DNA from: Gemmiger sp. An194 | GTDB taxonomy: Bacteria > Bacillota > Clostridia > Oscillospirales > Ruminococcaceae | DNA length: 64,000 nucleotides | Assembly: GCF_002160145.1 (NCBI RefSeq) | Contig: NZ_NFKA01000014.1 | Location: 1-64,000, forward strand | Reading direction: 5' to 3' | Part shown: positions 23,001 through 32,011 of the stretch, in pieces | Numbering within the stretch: the first letter of the stretch is position 1 | Layout: the number at the start of each line of letters is the position of its first letter | The notes under the pieces: model-generated | Databases searched by the model: none | What the model saw: the letters and a program-made list of their open reading frames with translations, nothing else | Told to the model about the DNA's origin: nothing | Made by a program: the position numbers and the translations under genes

Positions 23001-24106
23001 TGATAAAAAAGATTTTGTTCGGTCTCACCATCGAAAAAGTGAGCCTTTTCCATATCCACCCACAGGGAGGCCGCATCGCCTGCGCGTGCGCCGGTGCGTT
23101 CCTTTACCCGGGCGGCAAACTCACCGTCGGCGGTTTCCAGATGCAGGATGGTCTCGTGACCCAGGCCCTCACAGGCGGTGAGGCGGCCGTCCATCCGGCC
23201 CAGCACCCGATTTACTGCCTGCGTGGGCAGAATGTCCTCGGGGCGGATACCCAACACCACCTCGCGGCCCTTACAGCGGGGCCACAGGCCTGCCGCCTGG
23301 TCAAAGGTCAGGGGCAGGCACAGCCCGTTCCGGCTGCGGAACACAATGTTCTGCTCCCCTTCCTCCACGGTGCCGCGGACAAAGTTCATGGCCGGAGAGC
23401 CGATGAAGCCCGCCACAAACAGGTTGGTGGGGCGGCTGTACAACTCCGCCGGGCTTGCCACCTGCTGGATGCGTCCCTCCTTCATCACTACAATGCGGTC
23501 CGCCAGTGTCATGGCCTCGGTCTGGTCATGGGTTACATAAATCATGGTGGCGCCCAGCTTCTGATGCAGCGCCGCCAGCTCCACCCGCATGTGGGCCCGC
23601 AGCTTCGCATCCAGGTTGGACAGCGGCTCGTCCATCAAAAAAGCCCGGGGCTCACGCATGATGGCGCTGCCGATGGCCACACGCTGCTTCTGACCGCCGG
23701 ACAGCTGGCCCGGACGGCGGTTCAAAAGGTGCTTGATGTCCAGCATTTCGGCGGCCTTGTCCACCCGCCGGGCAATCTGGTCCTTGGGCACCTTGCGCAC
23801 CGACAGCGAAAAGGCCATGTTGTCGTACACGCTCATCTGCGGATACAGTGCGTAGTTCTGGAACACCATGGACAGATCCCGCTCACCGGGCTCGGCGTAA
23901 TTGCACAACTCGTCGCCTATCCACAGTTCGCCTTCGCTGATCTCCTCCAGCCCGGCAATCATGCGCAGGGTGGTGGACTTGCCGCAGCCGGAAGGGCCCA
24001 CAAATACGATGAACTCGCCATCGTGGATGTGCAGCGAGAAATCGCTCACCGCCCGCTGGCCCTTGTCGTATATTTTGCTGATATTCTTCAAAACGATTTC
24101 TGCCAT
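22982..24106 (-). CDS. ugpC: ABC transporter ATP-binding protein UgpC/MsmX-like
   Basis: The 374-aa ATPase has Walker A GPSGCGKST (37-45), signature LSGGQKQR, Walker B AFLMDEPLSNLD, H-loop and a C-terminal MOBE/TOBE region (about 240-374), as in CUT1 ATPases. ATG 24106 is chosen because MAEIVLKNISK is the family start. It is the first gene of the operon. The upstream region holds an inverted pair of TTTCCGGTAA sites. Confidence 0.93.
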   Translation of the reverse strand: MAEIVLKNISKIYDKGQRAVSDFSLHIHDGEFIVFVGPSGCGKSTTLRMIAGLEEISEGELWIGDELCNYAEPGERDLSMVFQNYALYPQMSVYDNMAFSLSVRKVPKDQIARRVDKAAEMLDIKHLLNRRPGQLSGGQKQRVAIGSAIMREPRAFLMDEPLSNLDAKLRAHMRVELAALHQKLGATMIYVTHDQTEAMTLADRIVVMKEGRIQQVASPAELYSRPTNLFVAGFIGSPAMNFVRGTVEEGEQNIVFRSRNGLCLPLTFDQAAGLWPRCKGREVVLGIRPEDILPTQAVNRVLGRMDGRLTACEGLGHETILHLETADGEFAARVKERTGARAGDAASLWVDMEKAHFFDGETEQNLFYQWSDCE

Positions 24107-24313
24107 AAAGCTTTTCTCTTCCCCCTTGTCTTTCACCGGGCGCCCGCACTTTCGGGGGCCACACTGCCCGGTACACTGGGTATGATAACGGATTTTTCCG
24201 TCCCCTTCCGCCGCTTTCCGGTAAATCGTTTGTAAAAAGCAAGAAAAGCAAATTCGCCCAAAATCTTCCAAAACTTACCGGAAATTCTGCCAGTCAAATG
24301 CCGCAAAAATAAG
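24107..24313. promoter_or_regulatory. ugp operon leader with inverted operator-like pair
   Basis: TTTCCGGTAAA at 24215-24225 and CTTACCGGAAA at 24274-24284 are inverted copies with 10 of 11 matching bases. They probably bind the operon's regulator, which is not encoded next to it. No gene is seen in this stretch. Confidence 0.5.
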
Positions 24314-24353
24314 GCCCCGGCAGCGCAGAGGGGGAAATCTGCGCCGCCGGGGC
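24305..24353 (-). terminator. Terminator of the hypB-DUF5692 operon
   Basis: GCCCCGGC..GCGCAGA and TCTGCGC..GCCGGGGC form a large stem (24314-24353); the minus strand continues with CTTATTTTT. Confidence 0.85.
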
Positions 24354-24419
24354 AAGGAAAGAGGAGAATGGATCGGTTTTGTTAAATTCTGTTAAGTGTT
24401 TGCAAGATTTTGCTCAGGT

Positions 24420-25466
24420 TTATCGGGTAACTTCCGCCCGGGCCATGGCCTGACGGTAATCCCGGTGATCGGTGAAGATCTCGTTCTTATAGGGATTCTT
24501 CTTCTGCTCCACCGACCGCTTGATAATAATGGCCAGCACGATCACGTTGGCCGCCAGCGCCAGAATGGCGATCACGCCCTGCATGGTGGGATTGGCAGTG
24601 GCGGGCCGCACGGAGGCATCCATCACACCGTCGGAATAGAGCACCGGCAGGGTGCTGAACACGCTGTAATCCTGGAAGGCGGGGAACACCTGGGCGAACA
24701 TGCACCACAAAGCCAGGGTGTTGGCGCGGTTCTGAATCCAGCCGCCCTTGTTCCACAGCGCGTTGGCAAAGGTGGGAGCCAGCAGCAGAGCCAGGCCGCA
24801 GTACCAGGCATGGGTGGGCAGGTTGTTGTAGGTGTACTCAAAGTTCCACAGGTCGTAGGCAATGATGAAGTAGATGGTCATATCCGGCCAGAGCATGTCG
24901 TCGTGCTTCTTGGAAGAGTAGATTCCCCACCAGCCGGTCATGCACAGGATGTTCAAAATGCCCGCGATGCCGTTGACCCAGTTCCACCAGCCGCCGTACA
25001 GCCACACGTTCTCGCTGGACAGCCACCACCGGTCGCCAGTGGCGGCCAGGGCCATGGCGCCCCGGATGCCGGACTCGAAATCGCTGCACACGGCGATCAG
25101 GATGTTGATGGCCACGATGGCGAAGGGGAACACCCGGAACCAGGGCTGCTTGCCGATGCCCCACTTATACTTGATCATCATGAAGCCGATGCATCCGGCG
25201 GTGGCGGCGTAGAGCTTGGCGTAATGGAACCAGCTGTTCATGTGGACATACGTGGGATTATTCAACGCCCACTCGGCTCCCATGGCCGCGCCCACATAGA
25301 TGGACACGAAATACACGGTGAGTGCCGCGGGCAGAATCAAAAAGAAAAACACCCCTCCCTGTTTGGTGCGACGGGAAAGCTCGTTCAGCACCACCAGGCC
25401 CGCAAAGACCAGCAGCCAGCCCAACAGCTGGAAGCCGGCGTTTTCTCCATAAATCTGGAACAACAT
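24420..25466 (-). CDS. DUF5692-type polytopic membrane protein
   Basis: The 348-aa protein has about nine TM helices and many Trp/Tyr-rich loops (WWLSSENVWLYGGWWNWVNG, then YDLWNFEYTYNNLPTHAWYCG), which I associate with DUF5692. Function is not known. ATG 25466 has AAAGGAGG upstream. It follows hypA by about 55 bp, so it is likely co-transcribed with hypB, the Fe-S oxidoreductase and hypA. A role in nickel or redox metabolism can only be guessed from context. Confidence 0.75.
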   Translation of the reverse strand: MLFQIYGENAGFQLLGWLLVFAGLVVLNELSRRTKQGGVFFFLILPAALTVYFVSIYVGAAMGAEWALNNPTYVHMNSWFHYAKLYAATAGCIGFMMIKYKWGIGKQPWFRVFPFAIVAINILIAVCSDFESGIRGAMALAATGDRWWLSSENVWLYGGWWNWVNGIAGILNILCMTGWWGIYSSKKHDDMLWPDMTIYFIIAYDLWNFEYTYNNLPTHAWYCGLALLLAPTFANALWNKGGWIQNRANTLALWCMFAQVFPAFQDYSVFSTLPVLYSDGVMDASVRPATANPTMQGVIAILALAANVIVLAIIIKRSVEQKKNPYKNEIFTDHRDYRQAMARAEVTR

Positions 25467-25523
25467 GATAAATTTCCTCCTTTGCCGGCACGTTTTTGTG
25501 CCGGCTTTTTCCAATTGGCTTGA

Positions 25524-25937
25524 TTAGGCCCGGCCGCAAACCGGGCCCGGTGTCTCCCCCGGTCCTTTGGGTTCGGGGGGGATGTCGGTTTCTTCGGGCA
25601 CCTCGATCTCCTTGATGAGCATCTCGCTGCCCTGCAAAAGGTGGGTATACGCAGAACCGCAGGCCGGGCAGGTCTTGCCATGGGCCACGGTGGGATAGAT
25701 CTCGCCGCAGCTCTCGCACAGGGTCTGGGCAGGAATGGTCTCCACCCGCAGCTGCGCGCCTTTCAGCAGCTGGGAACGGTCCGCCGCCCAGCACCAGCAG
25801 TCCTGCAGGTAGTGCTCCACCACGCCGGACACCTCGCCCAGCTGGAGCGTCACCGCGCTGACCCGTTTCACCCGGTTTTTGCGGCCCACCTCTTCCACGC
25901 CGCGGATGATGTGGAACACAATGCCCAGTTCATGCAT
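25524..25937 (-). CDS. hypA: HypA nickel metallochaperone
   Basis: The 137-aa protein has MHELGI (Ni site His2-Glu3) and a zinc site C74-x2-C77 with C90-x2-C93. HypA delivers Ni(II) to [NiFe]-hydrogenase or urease with HypB. The C-terminal tail past residue 112 (PEETDIPPEPKGPGETPGPVCGRA) is longer than usual. No hypCDEF or hydrogenase structural genes are in the window. It starts 3 bp from the oxidoreductase stop. Confidence 0.92.
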   Translation of the reverse strand: MHELGIVFHIIRGVEEVGRKNRVKRVSAVTLQLGEVSGVVEHYLQDCWCWAADRSQLLKGAQLRVETIPAQTLCESCGEIYPTVAHGKTCPACGSAYTHLLQGSEMLIKEIEVPEETDIPPEPKGPGETPGPVCGRA

Positions 25938-25940
25938 GGC

Positions 25941-28709
25941 TCATTTCTCCTTTTTGCCGAAGCGGATCTTCATCTCCCGCTTGAGCATATAGGGCAGGAT
26001 GGCCTTGAACTTGTCCTCGCTGCGCACCATGTTGCTGCAATCGGGCAGCTCGCGGGAAAGGTGGATGGCGTCGAACTCACATTTAGTGGTGCAGATACCG
26101 CAGCCGATACACTTGTTGGGGTCCACCACCGAAGCGCCGCAGCCAAGGCAGCGGGCGGTCTCGGTCTTCACCTGCTCTTCAGTCAGGGTGCCTTGGGCAT
26201 CCCGGAAGGAGCGGGCGTGGTCGATGCGGCCATCCATAGCGGGATACTGGCGGGCGGCGGTGTCGTAGCCGGTGAGGACCGCGTTGTCCTTGTCCAGCTC
26301 GATGAACTGGCGGCGGTCCCGGCCGATGGTCATGCTGGTGTTGGGCTGTACGAACCGGTGGATGGACACTGCGCCCTGCTTGCCCGCGGCAATGGCGTCA
26401 ATGGCGAAGCTGGGGCCGGTGTACACATCGCCGCCCACAAACACGTCCGGCTGGGCGGTCTGGTAGGTCAGCGGGTCCGCCTGGGCTCGACCGCCGCCAC
26501 CCAGCTGCACGGTGCTGCCGGTAAGCAGTCCGCCCCACTGGATGCTCTGGCCGATGCTCATAAACACCCGGTCACAGGGCACGGTCATGGTATCCTTCTC
26601 GTCGTAGATCGGAGCGAAACGGCCGTTTGCGTCGGTGACCGACACGCAGCGCTTGAACTCCACACCGGTGACCTTGCCGTTTTCCTCCAGGATGCGGCTG
26701 GGGCCCCATCCGCAGTGGATGACCGCGCCCTCCTGACGGGCCTCGGCGATCTCCTCGGGGGAGGCGGGCATCTGATTTTCCTGCTCCAGACAGTACATGG
26801 CCACTTCCTCCGCGCCGCAGCGCAGGCAGGAGCGGGCCACATCGATGGCCACGTTGCCGCCGCCGATCACCACCGCCCGGCCCTTGACCGGGGTGGTCTC
26901 GTCCTCGCTGACCCGACGGAGGAACTCCACCGCGGTGGTCACGCCCTCGGCGTTTTCGCCGGGAATACCCGCCAGCCGGCCGCCCTGGCAGCCGATGGCC
27001 AGATAGAAGGCCTTGTAGCCCTGAGCGCGCAGGTCATCCAGCGTCACATCCCGGCCAACCTCCACATTGCAGCGGATCTCCACACCCATCTGGCGCAGCA
27101 CCTCGATCTCCGCGTCCACAACATCCTTCTCCAGCTTGTAGGAGGGGATGCCATAGACCAGCATGCCGCCGGGGCGGGCGTTTTTCTCAAACACGGTGGG
27201 CTTGTAGCCCTTCTTCGCCAGGAAGAAGGCACAGGACAGGCCCGCCGGGCCCGCGCCCACAATGGCGATCTTGTCGTCGAAACCGCCCCGGTTGGAGGGG
27301 GGCTGGATGGGCGGCACATAACGGGTGGCCGCGTCCAGATCCTTCTGGGCGATGAACTTCTTCACCTCGTCGATGGCCACCGCCTGGTCGATCTTGCCGC
27401 GGGTGCAGGCGTCCTCACAGCGGCGGTTGCACACCCGGCCGCACACCGCCGGGAAGGGGTTCTCCTGCTTGATGAGGGCCAGCGCCTCGGTGTAACGGCC
27501 CTGGGCTGCCATCTTCAGGTAGCCCTGCACCGCGATGTGGGCCGGGCAGGCGGTCTTGCAGGGGGCGGTGCCGGTGTCGTGGCAGTTGGTGCGGTTGGTG
27601 TCCCGGTAGTTGATGTCCCACTTTTCCGGGCCCCATTTTACCCGGTCCGGCAGCTCCTGCCGGGGGTATTCCACCGGGCCGTCCTTGGTGCAGAGCTTCT
27701 GGCCCAGACGCACCGCGCCCGCCGGGCAGTATTCCACGCAGCGGCCGCAGGCCACACAATTTTCGGTGGTCACATTGGCCACGTAGGCCGAGCGGCTCAT
27801 GTTGGGGGTGTTGAACAGCTGGCTGGTACGCAGGGCATTACAGATGTTCACGTTACAATTGCAGATGGCGAAGATCTTGTTCTCGCCGTCGATGTTGGTG
27901 ATCTGGTGCACGAAGCCGTTGTCCTCGGCGCGCTTCAGGATGCGCAGCACCTCATCCCGGTCCACATAGTGGCCCTTGTTGGTCTCCACCAGGTAGTCCG
28001 CCATGTCGCCCACACCGATGCACCAGTCCTCCGGATCGTCGCCGCATCCCTCGCCCAGCTTGGCGCGGGACATCCGGCAGGAGCAGGGACTGGCGGCATA
28101 TTTGCCGTCGTACTTATCCAGCCAGTGGGAGATGTGCTCGATGCCCACCGAGCGGTTCTCGGTCTGGATGGCCTGTTCCACCGGGATCACATGCATGCCG
28201 ATGCCCGCACCGCCGGGGGGCACCATGGCGGTGATGTGCTCCAGCGGCAGGAAGGTCATACGCTCGAAAAAGGCGGTGACCTCCGGGTGCTCGTCGATCT
28301 GCTGCTGTTTCATGTTGAAGAACTCGGCGCTGCCGGGCACGAACATGGGCAGCACATACTGCTTCTCCCGCCGCTCGTTTTCCCAGTTGTATTCCAGCAA
28401 GCCCACGTTGCTCATTTCCTGCAGCAGGGGCTCCAGCTCCTGGGCGGGTTTACCGGTGACCTTGACCAGCTGGGGCAGGGTCATGGGCTTGCGCACCTTC
28501 ATTTTCAGGGCCACATCCGCCATCTCGTCGGTGACGATGCCCGCAAGGCCCCAGTATTCCGGGTCCTCGGCGGTGAGCGGGCGCAGCTTGGCGGGCACAC
28601 GGTCGGTGATCTTCTGGCCCAGCTTTAAAATCTTCTCCCGGGGCTTTTCGTCCTTCGGAATGGAAAAGGGCAGCTTTTCTTCATCCAGGGGAAAATGGGT
28701 CTGACTCAT
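25941..28709 (-). CDS. Multi-domain Fe-S / FAD oxidoreductase (GltD-like)
   Basis: The 922-aa protein is modular: an N-terminal winged-helix-like region, a CSCR...C...C cluster motif (about 205-230), a ferredoxin-like motif CVACGRCVEYCP (about 318), a GltD-type Fe-S domain (CKTACPAHIAVQGYL, CGRVCNRRCEDAC; about 384-430), FAD and NAD(P) Rossmann motifs (IVGAGPAGLS at about 486; VIGGGNVAIDVA at about 618), and a C-terminal ferredoxin pair (CIGCGICTTKCEF). It probably passes electrons between NAD(P)H and an Fe-S partner. It lies between hypB and hypA, unlike normal hyp operons. Confidence 0.88.
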   Translation of the reverse strand: MSQTHFPLDEEKLPFSIPKDEKPREKILKLGQKITDRVPAKLRPLTAEDPEYWGLAGIVTDEMADVALKMKVRKPMTLPQLVKVTGKPAQELEPLLQEMSNVGLLEYNWENERREKQYVLPMFVPGSAEFFNMKQQQIDEHPEVTAFFERMTFLPLEHITAMVPPGGAGIGMHVIPVEQAIQTENRSVGIEHISHWLDKYDGKYAASPCSCRMSRAKLGEGCGDDPEDWCIGVGDMADYLVETNKGHYVDRDEVLRILKRAEDNGFVHQITNIDGENKIFAICNCNVNICNALRTSQLFNTPNMSRSAYVANVTTENCVACGRCVEYCPAGAVRLGQKLCTKDGPVEYPRQELPDRVKWGPEKWDINYRDTNRTNCHDTGTAPCKTACPAHIAVQGYLKMAAQGRYTEALALIKQENPFPAVCGRVCNRRCEDACTRGKIDQAVAIDEVKKFIAQKDLDAATRYVPPIQPPSNRGGFDDKIAIVGAGPAGLSCAFFLAKKGYKPTVFEKNARPGGMLVYGIPSYKLEKDVVDAEIEVLRQMGVEIRCNVEVGRDVTLDDLRAQGYKAFYLAIGCQGGRLAGIPGENAEGVTTAVEFLRRVSEDETTPVKGRAVVIGGGNVAIDVARSCLRCGAEEVAMYCLEQENQMPASPEEIAEARQEGAVIHCGWGPSRILEENGKVTGVEFKRCVSVTDANGRFAPIYDEKDTMTVPCDRVFMSIGQSIQWGGLLTGSTVQLGGGGRAQADPLTYQTAQPDVFVGGDVYTGPSFAIDAIAAGKQGAVSIHRFVQPNTSMTIGRDRRQFIELDKDNAVLTGYDTAARQYPAMDGRIDHARSFRDAQGTLTEEQVKTETARCLGCGASVVDPNKCIGCGICTTKCEFDAIHLSRELPDCSNMVRSEDKFKAILPYMLKREMKIRFGKKEK

Positions 28710-28735
28710 ATCCTTATTGTCCTTTCCTTCGTCTC

Positions 28736-29416
28736 TCAGCTCTTCCAATCATTCACCTGGGTGCGCAGCCAATCGGCCCAGGCCTCGATGCCTTCGCCGG
28801 TTTTGGCACAGATGGGAATGACCTCCGCATTCGGATTGCGCATGCGGAGGTACTCTTTGCACTTTTCCAGGTCAAAGTCGAAATAGGGCATCACATCGGT
28901 CTTGTTGATGAGCACCACATCACACACCGAAAACATCAGCGGGTATTTCAGGGGCTTGTCGTGGCCTTCCGGCACCGACAGGATCATGGCGTTCTTCACC
29001 GCGCCGGTATCGAACTCCGCCGGGCAGACCAGATTGCCCACGTTTTCCAGGATGGCCAGGTCCACATCTTCGGTACCCAGCGCCTCCAGACCCTGACGAG
29101 TCATGTCCGCGTCCAGATGGCACATACCGCCGGTGTGCAGCTGGATGGCCTTCACGCCGGTGGCGGCCATCGCCTTGGCATCCACATCCGAATCAATGTC
29201 CGCCTCCATCACGCCGATGCGCAGCTGGCCCTCCAGAGCCTTCACCGTCTGCTTCAGGGTGGTGGTTTTGCCCGCGCCGGGCGAGGACATCAGGTTCAGA
29301 AGAAATACGCCCTTCTCCTTCAGCTCCCCGCGCAGATTGCGGGCCTGTTCGTCGTTGGATGCAAACACGCTCTGCTTGATCTCGATCACTTTTACCTTGC
29401 TGGTGGTATCCGCCAT
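28736..29416 (-). CDS. hypB: HypB nickel-insertion GTPase
   Basis: The 226-aa GTPase has a P-loop SSPGAGKTTT (44-53), metal ligands C99/H100 in GGMCHLDAD, C131, and NKTD. There is no His-rich N-terminal nickel store. ATG 29416 has AAGGAGGGGG upstream. As first gene of the operon it stands divergent from a GntR regulator; the inverted half-sites TTGTGG/CCACAA (29447-29469) in its leader suggest control by that regulator. Confidence 0.93.
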   Translation of the reverse strand: MADTTSKVKVIEIKQSVFASNDEQARNLRGELKEKGVFLLNLMSSPGAGKTTTLKQTVKALEGQLRIGVMEADIDSDVDAKAMAATGVKAIQLHTGGMCHLDADMTRQGLEALGTEDVDLAILENVGNLVCPAEFDTGAVKNAMILSVPEGHDKPLKYPLMFSVCDVVLINKTDVMPYFDFDLEKCKEYLRMRNPNAEVIPICAKTGEGIEAWADWLRTQVNDWKS

Positions 29417-29446
29417 GGGTCCCCCTCCTTGTTTTCCGGGCGGGTC

Positions 29447-29627
29447 TTGTGGCCCAACCAGAGCCACAATTCTCCTCTCTTCCCCGCCTTTTAGCTGTTA
29501 ATAGCTTAACATTCCCATTATAAACCGTCAATCAAATCCCGATTTTTCAGAGAACAGCCCAAATGAAGGGCTTTTCCTTAAGCGAATTGCATGGTAAAAT
29601 AAGTCTGTGGTATGTGGTATAGCCACA
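29447..29627. promoter_or_regulatory. Divergent hypB / GntR control region
   Basis: Two inverted sites share half-site TGTGG: TTGTGG-N11-CCACAA (29447-29469) and TGTGG-N5-CCACA (29613-29627). The second overlaps the promoter area of the GntR gene. A TATAAT-like box for hypB lies near 29520 on the minus strand. Confidence 0.5.
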
Positions 29628-29648
29628 ACTAAAGCCGAGGTGATTTGT

Positions 29649-30359
29649 ATGCCCTTTGAAAAACTGAATTCTCCCAGTCTGAAACAATTGTTCGTGCGCC
29701 AGCTGCAAGGCATGATCCTTTCCGGCGAATTGCCCATGGGCAGCCAACTTCCCCCGGAGCGGGAACTGGCCCGGCAGATGCAGGTAAGCCGGGCGGTGGT
29801 GAACGGCGGTCTGACCGAGCTGGCCCAGCAGGGTTTTCTCGAGGTGCGCCCCCGGCAGGGCACCTGTGTGGCGGACTACCGCCGCAAGGGCAATCTTTCC
29901 ACCCTGATCGCCATCATGGAATACCGGGACGGCGTGCTGGGCAAGGACGAGATCCGCTCGCTGCTGGAGGTACGTCAGGCGCTGGAGCATCTGGCGGTGA
30001 CCTCCGCCATCCGCTATGCGTCGGACCAGGCGCTGGACAGTCTGGGGGAGCATCTGGCCCGCATCGCCCAGGCAGAGGACATCGCCCAGGCCGCCGAGGC
30101 GGCGTTCCAGTTCCAGCACGAGCTGGCGCTGGTGGGCGGCAACAGTATCGTGCCGCTGATCTACTATTCCTTCAAGGCCCCGGTCATCACCCTCTGGATG
30201 CGCTTTTGCCGGCTGTACGGCATTGAGGCGCTGCTGCGCAACACCGAGCGTCTGTACGACTGCATCCGTGCCCGGGACGAGCAGGCCGCAGCGGAATGGA
30301 TCGACCGGTATCTGGGCCAGGCCATCCGGGGCAGCCAGCAGATCTACAGCGAGCGGTGA
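29649..30359 (+). CDS. GntR/FadR-family regulator with FCD domain
   Basis: The 236-aa protein has a winged HTH (about 5-75: LRQLQGMIL..., LPPERELARQMQVSRAVVNGGLTELAQQGFLEVR) and an FCD ligand domain (about 95-220). FCD members usually sense organic acids and often have a metal site. GAGGTGAT precedes ATG 29649. Divergent position and shared half-sites point to control of the hyp operon. Confidence 0.9.
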   Translation: MPFEKLNSPSLKQLFVRQLQGMILSGELPMGSQLPPERELARQMQVSRAVVNGGLTELAQQGFLEVRPRQGTCVADYRRKGNLSTLIAIMEYRDGVLGKDEIRSLLEVRQALEHLAVTSAIRYASDQALDSLGEHLARIAQAEDIAQAAEAAFQFQHELALVGGNSIVPLIYYSFKAPVITLWMRFCRLYGIEALLRNTERLYDCIRARDEQAAAEWIDRYLGQAIRGSQQIYSER

Positions 30360-30391
30360 GTCCCTTTTCCGTTCCGTACCGGACAGCATAC

Positions 30392-30437
30392 AAAAAGAGT
30401 GCGCCGCCCCCAAGCTGAGAGGCAGCGCACTCTTTTT
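30392..30437. terminator. Bidirectional terminator between GntR and coaBC
   Basis: AAAAAGAGTGCGC pairs with GCGCACTCTTTTT. Confidence 0.92.
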
Positions 30438-30467
30438 GTATACTCTTATAAAATGAAACCGGACGGC

Positions 30468-31667
30468 TCACTTTTCGGCCCGCATGGCCAGAATTTTGTC
30501 CATGATGCAGCCGGCCACCTGGGCCTTGTCCATCTGGGGCTGGGGCTCGGCGCCCTCTTTGGTGATGAAGGTGATCACATTGGTGCCCGCGCCGAAGCCC
30601 GCGCCCTCTACCTTCACGTTGTTGCCCACCACCAGATCCAGATTCTTTGCCTCCAGCTTTTTGCGGGCGTTCTCCTCCAGGTTCTGGGTCTCCATGGCAA
30701 AGCCGCACAAAAACTGCCCGGCGGGCTTTTCTTCGCCCAGGCTGCGCAGGATGTCCTGAGTCCGCTCCAGCGGGATCGCCCAGCCGCCCTCCGCCTTCTT
30801 GATTTTCTCGGTGGCCACGGTGGCGGGGCGGTAGTCGGCCACGGCGGCGGCCTTGATGATGATGTCCTGCCCGGCGGCGCGGCTGGTCACGGCCTCATAC
30901 ATCTCCTGAGCGCTCACCACCGGCACCACCTCCACGAAAGGCGGCGGAGTCAGGGCGGTACGGCCGGTGACCAGGGTGACCTGAGCGCCCCGCAGCATGC
31001 AGTTGCGGGCCAGTTGATAGCCCATGGTACCGGTGGAATGGTTGGTGATGTAGCGCACCGGGTCGATGGCCTCCTGCGTGGGCCCGGCGGTGACCAGCAC
31101 CTTCAATCCCTGCATATCCTTTTCCAGGGCCAAGTTCCGCAGGATGTACTGGAGCATCACCTCCGGCTCCACCATCTTGCCCATACCGCTGTCACCGCAG
31201 GCCAGATGGCCGCTCACCGGCTGGATCAGCTCCATGCCGTAATTCTCCAGCTTTTTCAGATTATCCTGCACGATGGGGTTTTCGTACATCTGGGTATTCA
31301 TGGCCGGGGCCACCAGCTTTTTGCACTTGCAGGCCAGCAGCGTGGTGGTGAGCATATCGTCTGCCAGACCGTTGGCCAGCTTGCCGATCACGTTGGCAGT
31401 GGCAGGAGCCACCAGGGCGATGTCCGCCTGCTTGGCCACCGACACATGCTCCACATTAAATTCAAAGTTCCGGTCAAAGGTATCCACCAGGCATTTGTGG
31501 CCGGTGAGGGTCTCGAAAGTGATGGGGTTGATAAAGTTGGTGGCGTTTTGGGTCATCAGCACCTGAACGTCCGCGTGCTGCTTGACCAGAAGGCTGGCCA
31601 TGGTGGCCATTTTATATGCCGCGATGCCGCCGGTGACCGCCAGCACCACATGTTTTCCCTTGAGCAT
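30468..31667 (-). CDS. coaBC: Bifunctional CoaBC (PPC synthetase/decarboxylase)
   Basis: The 399-aa protein joins the N-terminal flavoprotein decarboxylase (GGIAAYKMA, TGHKC, MNTQMYENPIVQDNL, CGDSGMGKM) and the C-terminal ligase (VTAGPTQEAIDPVRYITNHSTGTMG; KIKK, near 295). It converts 4'-phosphopantothenate and cysteine to 4'-phosphopantetheine. ATG 31667 follows AAGGAG. It is divergent from the ECF S component and coaX, so the CoA route is clustered. Confidence 0.95.
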   Translation of the reverse strand: MLKGKHVVLAVTGGIAAYKMATMASLLVKQHADVQVLMTQNATNFINPITFETLTGHKCLVDTFDRNFEFNVEHVSVAKQADIALVAPATANVIGKLANGLADDMLTTTLLACKCKKLVAPAMNTQMYENPIVQDNLKKLENYGMELIQPVSGHLACGDSGMGKMVEPEVMLQYILRNLALEKDMQGLKVLVTAGPTQEAIDPVRYITNHSTGTMGYQLARNCMLRGAQVTLVTGRTALTPPPFVEVVPVVSAQEMYEAVTSRAAGQDIIIKAAAVADYRPATVATEKIKKAEGGWAIPLERTQDILRSLGEEKPAGQFLCGFAMETQNLEENARKKLEAKNLDLVVGNNVKVEGAGFGAGTNVITFITKEGAEPQPQMDKAQVAGCIMDKILAMRAEK

Positions 31668-32011
31668 GTTGCCGTTTCTCCTTTTTGCCCGGCCACGGGA
31701 GGCCGGTTTTCTCTGCCTTTTATTATAACACAAAAACGCCCCGACGAAAGGCGTTCATCCAAAGCCGCTGCCGTGCAAAAAAATTCCATTCTTTTCTTGG
31801 TCAACACCGCACAATTCACGCCGTACGGCTCAGGCGGCGTATCACGCCAAAATTTTCTGTGCTTTTTGGTTCATATCACAAAAATTTTTCGGGCGCGCTT
31901 CACCACCTGGAATTATGCAGTATCGCCCTTGTTTTGCGCCGGGTTTGGTGCTATACTGAACAGCGTATTGTATCCCGGTTTCGGGAATAATAACAAGGAG
32001 GACAATTGAAT
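31668..32011. promoter_or_regulatory. Divergent intergenic region coaBC / ECF S component
   Basis: A minus-strand TATAAT lies at 31727-31722 for coaBC. TTGTTT (31929-31934) and TATACT (31952-31957), 17 bp apart, form the rightward promoter. The rest is AT-richer DNA without a gene or a recognised riboswitch. Confidence 0.5.
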
